From Acanthochlamys bracteata (taxonomy: Eukaryota; Streptophyta; Magnoliopsida; Pandanales; Velloziaceae): a stretch of DNA of 64,000 bases. The stretch covers positions 6,083,262 through 6,147,261 of the forward strand of contig CM034145.1 in assembly GCA_019914995.1 (NCBI GenBank), given 5' to 3'. Numbering within the stretch: position 1 is the stretch's first letter; each line of letters opens with the position of its first letter. Under the pieces are notes generated by a model. The model was given only the letters and a program-made list of their open reading frames with translations. It did no database searches and was not told where the DNA came from. Shown here piece by piece: positions 11,909 to 22,529 of this stretch. A program made the position numbers and the translations under genes.

Positions 11909-13930
11909 ATGCCGGCGGCAGCGGCGAAGAGCAGCGGCGACGATCCAACGCTAGATAATCTAGCGGCGGCGAGAAAATCTCTCCGAGCAGGACTTGAAAA
12001 ATCGCAATCACTAGCCGAAGCTCTCTCCGCCGCCGGTCCTCGTCTCAACGAGATCCACCGTCGATTACCATATCTAGAATCATCAGTCCGTCCAATTCTC
12101 GCTCGCCGTGAATCACTCGCCGCCGCCGCCGCTCACATCGACCGAGCTGTGGGTCCAGCGGCGGCTGTACTCAAGGTGTTCGACGCTGTTCACGGGCTCG
12201 AGAAACCATTGTCTTCGCTCTCCGGTGATCTCAATGGTTACCTAACTCTTCTTTCTCGACTTGAACAAGCATTGAAATTTTTATCTGATAATTCCTCGCT
12301 TGCTCTATCGTGGCTTGAAGATATCATCGATTATCTCTCCGATCAATCGCTAGCTGATCCAAAGTATCTACAAGCTCTTAAACAATCTTTGATTACGATG
12401 AAGAATTCGAAGGTTCCGCTTGACGGCGGCCTTTTATCTTCAGCATTAAACAAGCTTGATTCAGAATTCAGGAGACTTTTGTCGGAAAGTTCTTCTCCTT
12501 TGTTGTTTGAGCAGTTGGAAACTTCTCCTGCGACACCTACGCTAACGCCTCCTCCGCTGCCGGCTTCGGTGATTCAGAAACTGTTGCCGATTTTGGATAG
12601 AATGATTGCGAATGGTAGATTAGACTGGTGTGTTTCAGCGTATACCGAAATCAGGGGATTGAATATTCAGGCGAGTCTTGGTTCACTCGGTTTGGAGTAT
12701 TTGCAGATTCGTTCTGATGAAGTTCAGGCAGTGGAGGAGTTTATTAGCTTGTGGAGGAAGCATGTGGAGTTTGCTGTCCGGTGTTTGTTTGATTCTGAAC
12801 GCAAGCTCTGCGCTGAGGTATTTGATCGGGCGCCACCTGGTACTGCAGATAGTTGCTTTGCTGACCTGGTAGCTGATGCCGGCATGCCGGTGTTCCTGCA
12901 GTTTGCTGCAAGTGTGACAGAGTGCAAGAAAGACCCGATAAAGTTGCTCAAGTTGCTTGATATCTTTGCTACACTGCAGAAGCTCAGGCCTGATTTCAAT
13001 CGGTTATTCGGGGGAAAGGCTTGTGTTGAGATTCAGAATCTGACTAGGGATTTGATCAAGAGGGTCATTGGAGGCGCTTGTGAGATTTTCTGGGAATTGT
13101 TAGTTCAAGTTGAGCTGCAGAGGCCAATGCCACCACCGCCTGCAGGCGTGCCTAGGCTTGTTAGTTTCATAACAGATTACTGCAACAAGCTTATTGGTGA
13201 TGAGTACGGGCCAGTGCTGACACAGGTTTTAGTTATACATAGAAGTTGGAAACAGGAGAAGCTCCAGAAAAGATTGCTGGCAGATGCGATCCTCAACATT
13301 GTTAGAGCTCTTGAGTTGAACTTTGAGCAGTGGTCTAAAGGGTATGATGATGTAGTCCAGGGTTATCTGTTCATGATGAATACACATTGGCATTTCTATA
13401 AGACCATGAGGGGGACGAAGCTTGGAGATTTGCTTGGAGAAGCAAGGGTGCGGGAGCACGAGCAGTATAAGGAGTACTATGCGACGGTGTTCATGAGGGA
13501 TAGCTGGGGGAAGCTTCCCAGCCTGCTGAGCAAAGAGGGTTTGGTGCTCTTCTCTGGGGGAAGGGCAACGGCGAGAGACTTGGTGAAGAAGCGGTTGAAA
13601 GCATTCAACGAGGCATTTGATGTTATGTATCAGAAGCAATTGAATTGGGTTATCACTGACAGGGAGTTGAGGGATAAAACGACAAAGCAGTTAGTGACGG
13701 CAATTGTTCCCGCATACAAAAGCTTTATTCAGCTTTATGGTCCCTTGGTGGAGCAGGTTGGAAGTTCGAGGAAGTATGCAAAGTATAGTGCAGATGTGCT
13801 GGAGAAGATTCTGGGATCACTCTTCCAGCATAAGCCCACCAGAGCTCAGAGCTTCAACTTGCGGCATTCGAGTGGGAAAATCAGCAGTCCACTGACTAGT
13901 CAGTATCATACTGCACCAACTGTAGCATGA
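11909..13930 (+). CDS. EXO70G1: Exocyst subunit EXO70 (G-clade-like), intronless
   Basis: A single open frame of 673 residues. EXO70 is a subunit of the octameric exocyst, which tethers secretory vesicles to the plasma membrane and binds phosphoinositides through its C-terminal part. The N-terminal half is alanine- and leucine-rich and helical, with AVGPAAAVLKVFDAVHGLEK at about residues 80-100. The conserved Exo70 domain covers roughly residues 270-640. EXO70A members are intron-rich, whereas most other clades are single-exon. This frame has no intron, and the N-terminal blocks (LPYLESSVRPI, VFDAVHGLEK) recall the EXO70G clade. Having a WRKY11-like gene upstream and beta-COP downstream fits Arabidopsis EXO70G1 gene order from memory. 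The start is the first ATG after a purine-rich leader, and the first 300 bases are much richer in G/C than the flanks. The family call is firm; the clade is likely. Confidence 0.88.
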   Translation: MPAAAAKSSGDDPTLDNLAAARKSLRAGLEKSQSLAEALSAAGPRLNEIHRRLPYLESSVRPILARRESLAAAAAHIDRAVGPAAAVLKVFDAVHGLEKPLSSLSGDLNGYLTLLSRLEQALKFLSDNSSLALSWLEDIIDYLSDQSLADPKYLQALKQSLITMKNSKVPLDGGLLSSALNKLDSEFRRLLSESSSPLLFEQLETSPATPTLTPPPLPASVIQKLLPILDRMIANGRLDWCVSAYTEIRGLNIQASLGSLGLEYLQIRSDEVQAVEEFISLWRKHVEFAVRCLFDSERKLCAEVFDRAPPGTADSCFADLVADAGMPVFLQFAASVTECKKDPIKLLKLLDIFATLQKLRPDFNRLFGGKACVEIQNLTRDLIKRVIGGACEIFWELLVQVELQRPMPPPPAGVPRLVSFITDYCNKLIGDEYGPVLTQVLVIHRSWKQEKLQKRLLADAILNIVRALELNFEQWSKGYDDVVQGYLFMMNTHWHFYKTMRGTKLGDLLGEARVREHEQYKEYYATVFMRDSWGKLPSLLSKEGLVLFSGGRATARDLVKKRLKAFNEAFDVMYQKQLNWVITDRELRDKTTKQLVTAIVPAYKSFIQLYGPLVEQVGSSRKYAKYSADVLEKILGSLFQHKPTRAQSFNLRHSSGKISSPLTSQYHTAPTVA

Positions 13931-14790
13931 GGGTTCAATCTTGTACATTAAATATGGATCGCTTGTTAAAGGCAGTTTCAGGAGTACTTGCTAAAGAATT
14001 CTGTATATTGAAGATTAAGATAGGGCATTGTTTGGCATAGGAGAGTTCTGGTTGACTGATCTCCCATCTATGGACGAGAGCAGCTTGCCGGTGGAAGGCA
14101 TATGTAATCCACAAGCAGGAGCATTGGAAGGAGGCAAGGTTATCTAATGATAAGTTCTGTGGTAAATTCTGTGTATGCGACATGTAGTCTTAGAGATTTG
14201 ACATATTCTTTCTGGTAATATAGCAACTTTCTACTGTTAAGAAACTGAAATTTATATTGTTTATGGATATTTGTCAAAAATCTCTTTCATCAAAGTTGTG
14301 TTCTTATGTAGCACTCACTTAGGCATTTATTCGATTCTAGAGCCATAAGATATCAACAAATGTACTCAAGTCACTTTGCCATGAGGAAGAGTGCAGTTAT
14401 GGATGCCAAAGTACATAAATATTTTTTGTATGGTTACTGATCTATGTCAGCGAGATCTATTATTAGTTTATTAATTTTCCTGAATCAGCATTTCGTAATT
14501 ATTGGTATTCTGAATTCAGACATACGCATGTATTATTATTCCCTTGGTAACTTTTAAGCAGGATGTCTTCAACTTTCACTTCTTGTTCTTTCTTCACAGA
14601 CTACATATTTTAGAAATATAATTAAGAACACTATTTTCATTTCAAATTTAGACTAGTCCTGCATGATTGTTTTATATTGAGATATTAGCAAACATCAGGG
14701 AAACTGATGGTTATTATCAGCCTTCTTACAAGCCTTCATGTAAACTTTTTTGTGATGCAGGTAAATCTTCTGTCTTTTATATATATCCCC

Positions 14791-14812
14791 CTATATATAT
14801 ATATATATATAA
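14791..14812. repeat. Microsatellite (TA)n
   Basis: An uninterrupted run of about eleven TA units. Confidence 0.8.
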
Positions 14813-15435
14813 TGTGATTTCTCCTTGCTATTGTTGTGCACTGTTGTTTTGATATGAACAAATTCTGTGGGCAGGTTAGATATAATGTGGCAATGTCTTC
14901 CCTTGTCCTACCTGTAAAAGCAAGTGAAGTGATTCTCATAGAGCGAACCTACAGATATATCAGGTATGATTTGATAAAACATGAATCAAACATGCAACTT
15001 TTTTATTGTATCTGTCCTCAATAATCATCTCGCTATCTATTTTTACCAGCATGCTTTAAGTTATCCATTTACTATCACATTACTTCTTAGACAGAAGAAT
15101 GATCCAGACTAAATCTTTGTTTGCAAAAAAAAAAATGCTTTTATTTAACTTAGACAAGTTTTTGTCTCTGTGATATGTTCTCAACTAAACTCAACAAGAC
15201 AACTGTTCTGTATCACTGGTGACAATTTAGGCTTCTATGGTCGTGGCTGAACTATGTTGCATTCTCTAGGGAGAGTTTACTTCATTATTTAACTAGGCGA
15301 GCACTTTGTCTGCTGATGTTCTCTTGACTAAATTCATAAGTAGAACTTTGTTATAATGACTACAGGAATAGTGTGCTTATTGTATCTTGGCTAGGTGGTT
15401 ATTTTTGTTTTTGATAGCTTCTTGACTAAATTTAA

Positions 15436-15590
15436 GTACTATTTGGCAATGCTTATCCAAAAAATTATATGTAGTAAAAATTTTAATTATTTTTTATATC
15501 AAAATAATAGAACTTATTTATTAAAACAAAATAAAAATATTTTTATTTTAGAAAAATTTATTCTATAAGTACTTCAAACGTCTACTAAGT
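15436..15590. repeat. Family-2 A/T-rich inverted-repeat element (MITE-like)
   Basis: The left end has TTTGGCAATGCTTATCCAAA and the right end on the minus strand has GTTTGAAGTACTTATAGAAT, so the two ends are imperfect inverted repeats about 155 bases apart. The interior is A/T-rich with no frame. This is the clearest family-2 copy in the window. Confidence 0.5.
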
Positions 15591-16867
15591 ATCAAGTTTT
15601 CTAAAGATTATCTGGAGCTATCTAATGGGCTGTTTCTGTAATCACATATGTATGTTTTGTGTATTTTCTCATTCTGGCATAGTGCATTCCTTCTAGGTAA
15701 TACTTCAGAAAGTCATAGGTTAATGGCTTGTTCATAGAAATCTTTGATAGGCGTTGATTATGTTAATTGCTTATCTTAGTGCAAGATCTTTTCTTAGTCA
15801 AGGCAAAATTTCCCTTTAGATTACTCAATCTCCTGATAAGATCAAGGAGGCAAAAACATTTGTTTGCCCTCTGCTATGGACCCATATAATGAAACCCACT
15901 TGCCAAAATCAAAGTGTTGCATCTGATAAATCTTATGATGATAACTTTAATAATAATAATTTCATTAATCCACCAAATTTTTCTGGGGTCCATGAAATCT
16001 CTCCATAGATCTTGGATTTGACTAGTCTCTCTTTCTCTCTCTCTCTCTTACTGCGCTGCTGCTTTTGAGGTTTGGGTGCCTTTTTTTAACACAAAAATTA
16101 TTTTTTTTTTAAAAAATATTTTTAATTTATTTTTATTAAAAAAATTATTTTTAATTTATTTTTTATTAAAAAAATTACGAAAAATTATTTCAACTTATTT
16201 TTAATATAAAAATAATATATTATTTTCAGTAATATTATTTTAATAATTTATTTTAAAAAACTTATTTTTAAAATCAAAGAACGCAATCTTTAAGCGAGTC
16301 ACTGAGCATGTATTTATATTAAAATAATTGATTTTTATTAAATTAAATATTCATGTTTATTAAAATAAATATTTATCTTAAAATTTCACTCCATTCCTTC
16401 GTAATTCAATCTCGAGTTTTTAGTTACTTTAAAAATAAATGTTGGAAGATTGTGGGAAAGAACCGAGATAGATAGATAATGTTTTAAATTAGAATGAGTG
16501 AGATAAGAGAACATATCATCAACACAACGCACTGATAAGGATGGCCTTTCATTTCTTCATGTGAGCTAGATTCCTTTCATGAAAAAGCCATAGGTATTAT
16601 TTGGCTAAGATTTCTAATTACTTTCTATTTTAATTTTTATATTTTAAAAAATTTATAAAAATTTATTTTTTAAAAATAAATATTAAAAAGTTTGTATAAT
16701 AAATTTTAATTTTTTAAGAAAATATAAAATTTATTTTTCAAAAATTTAAATTTATAATTTCAAATCTTTTCAGAATTATTTTCAAATATCCCAATAGTTC
16801 AAAGTGAGATCACAAGTATAAACAAACAACCTGACAAAAAGAAATTTTGAAAAGAACCTATTTAGGA

Positions 16868-17207
16868 TATGTTTCAATCGTCTATAGAATTTCAATTTTT
16901 TCTATCAAAATTAGAATTCTAAAAAATTTATATATTTTATTTGTATAAAAATTAAAGATTCTAATTTTACATACAAAATTTTAGTTTCAAATTTTTATTT
17001 ATACATCTTTATTGTAGCTCTATTTACTTACTTTAAAAAATAATTAAAATAAAAAATTAAACTTTATTTTTAATCTATCTTAAAAAAGTTTTATTTTTAA
17101 ATTTTTATTTATGCAAAATTTACTTACAATTTGAAACACATTTTTATCCTCTATTTTTATTTTTTAATTTTATTTACGTAAAATTTACTTACGAATATTT
17201 GAAACAC
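16868..17207. repeat. Family-1 A/T-rich element with a duplicated right end
   Basis: It begins ATATGTTTCAATCG and ends AATTTGAAACACATTTTTAT near 17140. The last 65-70 bases are then repeated, giving a second end ATATTTGAAACACTAT near 17207. The interior resembles the other family-1 copies. Confidence 0.4.
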
Positions 17208-17873
17208 TATATTATCCTCTCTCACTACCCTCTTGTCCCACGGTAGGAGATGATACTAATCCATTAATCCAAAAGATCAACCCCATATACTGCTAAAAAT
17301 TATAGTTAGTGGCGTATCGTGCAAAAAATGTAACTTACATAAAAAACTATTAATAAATTTATGCGTTCTATTGTGTGAGATAATGTCTGCTGATCAAGTG
17401 GTGGTTAATTTAATCACTTTTAGTGATGGGGATGTTGATTACATTAAATTAATTTGGTCCACAAATTAATTAACAAGTTAAACAACCCAACTCAGCCTTA
17501 TCTGAATTGGCTAATTAATGTTTTTGAAAACCATTAATTAATTAATTATTACATATTCCAGTTTGCTTAATGCTTATCTTTTAAGGCATTGATTAGAATT
17601 TCTGTCTGTCAAATGTCAATAGCTACAAAATGTTCTTCAATCAAAGTACTATTACCCATTAACCAAATGAAAACAAATCCTTAAAATGAAGGAAACAAAA
17701 TTTTACACAATGTTAACTCTATAAAGGCTTTTTATAAATACAGGAAATTTTATTTTATTTTAAATTTTGAATTTGATTATTTTATTTTACGTATTTCAAT
17801 TATAATTTTAAATTTCATTTTTACTTGCACACCAAATTTATGTATATCAAAATTAAATTTAAAATTTTACGTC

Positions 17874-17980
17874 ACTTGTTTCAAATATTGTTCTAAATTT
17901 TGCTTCCAAACTTCACTTTCTACCAAAATTTATTTTTATAAAATTTAATTTTATAGGATTTTGTTATGTATTTAAAACAC
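17874..17980. repeat. Family-1 A/T-rich element, short copy
   Basis: The left end GTTTCAAATATTG and the right end TATGTATTTAAAACAC (minus strand GTGTTTTAAATACATA) fit the family-1 inverted repeat. The true left limit may be near 17725, because similar A/T-rich sequence continues there. Confidence 0.35.
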
Positions 17981-17992
17981 GATCTAATTAGA

Positions 17993-18215
17993 GAGCGTTT
18001 GACAAGGTGTTCTTCAAAAATAATTTTTTAATTTTAATGTATGCTTTTTAATATATTTTTTATGAATATTTATTTAAAAATATAAAATATTTTACGTAAT
18101 AAAATTTTTAGTTTTTAAGTATTTTTTAAAATAAAAATAAAACTCATTTTTTTTAAAATAAAAATATTATCTATTTTAAATTTTTTTTATTTAAAGCACT
18201 TTCAAATAGTTTCAC
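17993..18215. repeat. Family-2 A/T-rich inverted-repeat element
   Basis: The left end GAGCGTTTGACAAGGTGTTC and the right end (minus strand CTATTTGAAAGTGCTT) form an imperfect inverted repeat around an A/T-rich interior of about 220 bases. Confidence 0.45.
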
Positions 18216-18610
18216 AAATGTGATACTTGAACTCTATTAAAGAACATCACTCATGAAGCCAAGATTTTTTTAAAGCAACATGTTTTGAGGTGTAAACACA
18301 TAAGCAACAAGTCAAGTTAATCTAAAATAGAATAAAAGCAAAACAAGTTAAGCACAACAAGTGGTTGAAAGAGAAACAAGATAAACCCAAAAAATTTTCT
18401 TTCTCCTTTCTTTTCTGTTTCATTCTTGATTGTGATTGTTAGTTGTTGCTGTTTCTACCGTCTCTGTCTTTGTCCCAGAACGTGTATAACCCTCTCTCGC
18501 TCTGTTTATATTTCCTTCTCCTTCTTCTAATCTTCTCTCTTCTCTTTCTCCGTTCTTCTTAATTTTGTCCAAAGTTCTTCTAACAACAAACAAATTACCA
18601 AACGACCAGT

Positions 18611-18661
18611 CTTTCTTTCTTTCTTTCTTTCTTTCGATCAATGGTTGTTGTTGCTGTCTAG
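18611..18661 (+). promoter_or_regulatory. (CTTT)n tract and short uORF in the OXS3-like leader
   Basis: A CTTT microsatellite at 18611-18634 is followed by a six-codon frame ATG GTT GTT GTT GCT GTC TAG at 18641-18661, upstream of the main start at 18785. If this is within the mRNA leader, the small frame may reduce initiation at the main start. Regulatory effect is inferred. Confidence 0.35.
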
Positions 18662-18784
18662 TTTCTCTTCGAATTAAAAGGAAAAAGAAAATCCATTCTT
18701 TGTTGTTCATCAAACCAAGAAGAAGAAAAAGTTCCAGTTTTTGTTGCCGTTCTTGTTGGTGTTATAATAATAATCATTATAATC

Positions 18785-19885
18785 ATGTCCGTTGTTTTAC
18801 CGAATTTGGAAGTAACAACAGTTGTTCGTGGGGAATGCGGAGGAGTTTGCCGGAGACGAAGGTCGGAGAACAATTTTAATGGGTTTTGGAGGAATAATGG
18901 TACGACTACTACTGCTGCTTTAGATGACGATCAAGAAAAGGAACAAACAGATTGTTCGGAGTGTTCTTCTTCGTCGATCGGAGATCCTTCTGTTTCTGTT
19001 TCTTCGAGTGGCTCTGAAGAACATGGAACTGATTCTGGTGGCGGTGATGATGGTGAAGCAGAGAGCAAACCATCCAAAGAGATCTCTTTTGGTTCTCTTG
19101 CTTCACTTGAAGAATCTTTGCCTATCAAGTAAGTTCCGTCTTTCTCTTTTTTACTTGATTTGAGTTCTATTTGTTGAAGTTTTTTTCTTTGGAGAACAAA
19201 ATTGAAGATGTTTCAATTTTTTCTTCCATTGTTTCACCATAAGCTTGAAATCGAAATGGAATGTTCACGATTAAAATGTAACTGTTAAATTCATGGAATT
19301 ATCCGCAAAAGATTAGAACTTTGTCAAAGAGGTCATTGCCAAAATCTAACTTTTTTTAAATTAGATAAAAAAACAAAACATGTTTGATTCATATAAAAAT
19401 CCGAACATGTTTATATCAGTTTGAAAACTCGAAAGGAAACTTCCGATGATCGTGTTCTTGTTTGATTTCTTCTCAGAAGAGGGCTGTCTAATTACTTCAG
19501 CGGAAAATCGAAATCATTCGCATGTTTTAAAGATGTCGCAAACAATTGTTCATCAAGTGCTGCAGATTTAGTGAAGCATGAGAACCCATTCAACAAAAGA
19601 AGAAGAATTCTCACGGCAGCTAAGAACTCATGGAGAAGTTCTTCATATGCTTCTCTCAACAACAGCAATGCATCTCTATTGCCTTCCCTTGTTGATAATG
19701 ATCATGAAGATGAAGATGAAACCTTCAATAACAACTACAATAGCAGCAGCAGCAGCAGCAGCAATGATCAAGATGAAATTTTATTTCCATTAGTTCCATT
19801 CAGCAACAACAAAAACAGAAGAAAATTATCATTATTGAAGAATAGCAACAGATCATTCTCCCTATCTGATCTGCATAGTGCTTAA
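18785..19885 (+). CDS. OXS3-like (OXIDATIVE STRESS 3 family) protein
   Basis: Two exons, 18785-19128 and 19477-19885, join in a lysine codon to give 250 residues. The N-terminal third is acidic and serine-rich (about residues 48-90). The conserved OXS3 core follows across the splice: LPIKRGLSNYFSGKSKSF at 112-129, then ENPFNKRRRI at 150-159, which could also serve as a nuclear localisation signal. A low-complexity serine and asparagine stretch precedes the C-terminal segment SFSLSDLHSA. OXS3 proteins are nuclear, associated with chromatin or stress granules, and linked to tolerance of oxidative and heavy-metal stress. That the two exons meet inside the best-conserved block strongly supports the splice. 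The member of the family is not resolved. Confidence 0.82.
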
Positions 19886-20395
19886 TTAATTAGTTAGTCT
19901 ATCATGAATGACTTGTTTAGAGAAAGGAAATTTGTTTTAATTTGTCTTTCTTAGCCATGAAAAACTGTTGAGGGGTTTGCAAGTTTCTTCTCTTCTTTTT
20001 TTTTCTTTTTTGTTGGAAATGAAAAAACAAAAGAAAGAAAGGAATTATCTGTTTCATATATTTGGTGATTGAACTTTTGGCACCTTATTTTTTCGGATAA
20101 GTTGTTCCGGTGTGCTTCGATGATGTCGTGGAAAATGTTGGAAATAAATTAATACGTACGAACAAAAAATAGCACAGCACATATTAAATTTTATAATTTA
20201 AATTAAAATTATTAAAAATGAATAAAATAATTACATAATATTAAGATATATATAGAGAAAAATAAGAAAAGTTTTATGATAGTGTGATCATATAAAAAAG
20301 ATAATTACTATAAAATAAAATTACAATATATATTTACAATTTTACTTTTTTGATTGTATTTTTATACTTGTTTTAAATTTAACACATTTAAAGCA

Positions 20396-20413
20396 TATAT
20401 ATATATATATATA
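20396..20413. repeat. Microsatellite (AT)n
   Basis: A run of about nine AT units within A/T-rich DNA. Confidence 0.7.
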
Positions 20414-21084
20414 AGATGCAAAAAAAATTTTTAATAGTTAGCTTACTAAATAACTAACTCTACAAATCAACTTTTTGAAGTTAGTTTGTTGGCATAAATT
20501 TCTTATAGTAGTTAGATAAATTTGGATATAATTTTCTCATAAATTTAAAAATAATTTCTTTATAAATCTAGATAACTTCTTTATGAATAAATTTAGACAT
20601 AACTATTATAAGAATTATATTGAACTAAATAGTTAACTACTAATAGATATTTATAGACTGCTTGATTAAAAGTTCATCAAAATATTTTTATATTCTACAG
20701 AAAATATGTTACTGAAATTTTTATGAAATTTTTGAAAAAAAAAAAGTAAGTTGTACGAAATTATTAAAGTACGCTCTTAATTTGCAATTTTCAAAAATAA
20801 ATTTAGTGATTGTTTTGTTCATGTGAGCGTTGGAAGAAAGAGACAGGATAAAAGAAGATAAGATTTGCTATGTTATAAATAAAAAGGTGAGGAAATAACG
20901 AGTGTGTTGTTCTTATCTTCTTTTCTTCTTTTGCTCTCCTCTCTCTATTCTTATCTTTCTCATTCATAAGAAAAGAAATATCTACTAAATGAAGTTTATC
21001 TTAATCTTTTAATCTTTAGTTAATGCTTTACTTATCTATTAACAAATCAACTTTAAAGCATATTAAGAGTGAGATATAGCTAAG

Positions 21085-21304
21085 CCTTCTTCAAAAGTAT
21101 TTTTTTAATTTTTAATTTATTTGATTAATAAGTTTTTCATAATAATATGTAGAATTTAATAAAATTTAAAATATAAAAGTAATTTATCTTTTTATTATTT
21201 ATTTTCTTATTTTAAATTAAAATAATGAAATTTTGTACATAAAACAAAATAAAATATTTTTTATTTTAAAAAATTACTTTTCAAAAATACTTTCGAAACG
21301 GTCG
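21085..21304. repeat. Family-2 A/T-rich inverted-repeat element
   Basis: The right end on the minus strand reads CCGTTTCGAAAGTATTTTTG and the left end CTTCTTCAAAAGTATTTTTT. The ends are imperfect inverted repeats and the interior shares AAAATATTTTTTATTTT with other copies. Confidence 0.4.
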
Positions 21305-21501
21305 TACGTTTAAACAACTAGTGATTGCATAAATAATTTTTTAATGTTTGAAATTACTTTAGAAGTAACTATCTGTATATGAATCTTGGCTGGCTATAAT
21401 TTCTACGTGACATAATTTTATAATGTTTTCTAGATAATAGCCAGCTAGGTTTTAGTTAGTTCATAATAATCTTTTAACTTCCGAAAGTGGCGCCACTTGG
21501 T

Positions 21502-21752
21502 GGGTATTTTTCGTAATCTTTTTTTTTTATCAGATTTTAAATTTAAATAGTTTATATATTTTAATTAGATAAAAAATTCAAAATTTTATTATTATATGTA
21601 AAATTTAGTTTCAATTTTTTTATTTATATATTTTTAAATATAATTATATCTGTTAATTTTAACATATTTTAAAAAATTATTAAAATATAAATTTCATTTT
21701 TATTTTATTTTTTATTTTCATGAAATTTAATTATGAGTATTTAAAACGCGCA
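21502..21752. repeat. Family-1 A/T-rich inverted-repeat element, copy c
   Basis: The right end AATTATGAGTATTTAAAACG is the near-perfect complement of the left ends of the copies at 2.4 kb and 28.4 kb. Interior similarity to both runs over about 200 bases. It is about 250 bases long with no open frame. Confidence 0.5.
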
Positions 21753-21864
21753 CTTAATTCATTATACTATAATTTTTGGAACTATTATTCTAACAATTAA
21801 GTATATCCTAGATAAGTTAATTACTCTTTTTTTAAGTTACAGTTTTATTCCTCTTTTTAAACAA

Positions 21865-22260
21865 AGCCCATTATGTTATTAATAATGAAATTGGGCTCGA
21901 CTTCTATTAGCCTGGCCCATCAACATTATAATTGTAGAATTCGTGCCGCTAATTGCATCTTCGCACTTTGCAGTCAGTTGCATATTCCATTTATATACTT
22001 CTTCAAAATTTCTGAAATTCGAAATTAATACCCGTATGTATACATTACGTTTTCATTTGGATACGGTTTTTTAATTTTCTTATAAGTCATGAATAAATAC
22101 TATTGCCTCATAATCTTATAGGAGGAATTATATTTTTTTAATTTCCTAAAAGAAAAAGTATAACAAGAGTATTTGATATATCCACGTTGTTTGATTATTC
22201 TATTAGGTGAATGTTAGAAAATAGAAATAGATTATCAGTAGATCAACTATCTTCGGCCCA
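21865..22260 (+). promoter_or_regulatory. Site II-type elements upstream of beta-COP
   Basis: TGGGCC/TGGGCT cores occur on either strand at 21865-21870, 21892-21897, 21914-21919 and 22255-22260. Such site II elements are bound by TCP factors and are common before plant housekeeping genes. A CT-rich leader (22425-22450) follows. The motifs are seen; the role is inferred from known plant promoters. Confidence 0.4.
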
Positions 22261-22529
22261 AAAGACGGCTCAGTTCAAAGAAAGACCGCGGCCTGTTAAC
22301 AATGACGAAATTACTCCTAACAAAATTTTCGACCGATTGCAAGCAGCATGGAAATGACCACATTACCCTTATAGAAAACAGTAACTCTGCCCCGTTTCCG
22401 GTGGTTCTTCGATTCCTTTTGCTCCTCTCTCTCGCTCTCTCTGCACACTGCTCGGTTCTTCAGATCCAAATCTGAAGAGCAGCACATCTGTCCGTAAATC
22501 TGATTGCCGGCGGTAAAATCAACGGCGGG

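Larger units (their letters stand above)
13931..18784. other. Intergenic region, EXO70 / OXS3-like
   Basis: Nearly 4.9 kb without a supported gene. It contains the EXO70 3' UTR, a TA microsatellite near 14791, a CT run near 16020-16050, two family-2 and at least two family-1 A/T-rich elements, and a CT-rich probable promoter and leader before the OXS3-like gene (18400-18784). Short frames at 14.7-15.0 kb look like chance. Confidence 0.5.
19886..22529. other. Intergenic region, OXS3-like / beta-COP
   Basis: About 2.6 kb. It contains the OXS3-like 3' UTR, an AT microsatellite near 20396-20413, a family-2 element near 21.1 kb, a family-1 element near 21.5 kb, and the beta-COP promoter. No further coding signal is supported. 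Confidence 0.5.

Noticed and set aside
12724-13639. Open frames on the opposite strand inside EXO70
   Set aside because: Shadows of a long G/C-richer coding exon; the sense frame is a full family member.
14667-15024. Small open frames downstream of EXO70
   Set aside because: One is made of a TA microsatellite; none resembles a known family or has splice partners.
18420-18713. 97-residue minus-strand frame, rich in lysine and glutamate
   Set aside because: It is the complement of the CT-rich OXS3 leader; low complexity explains it.
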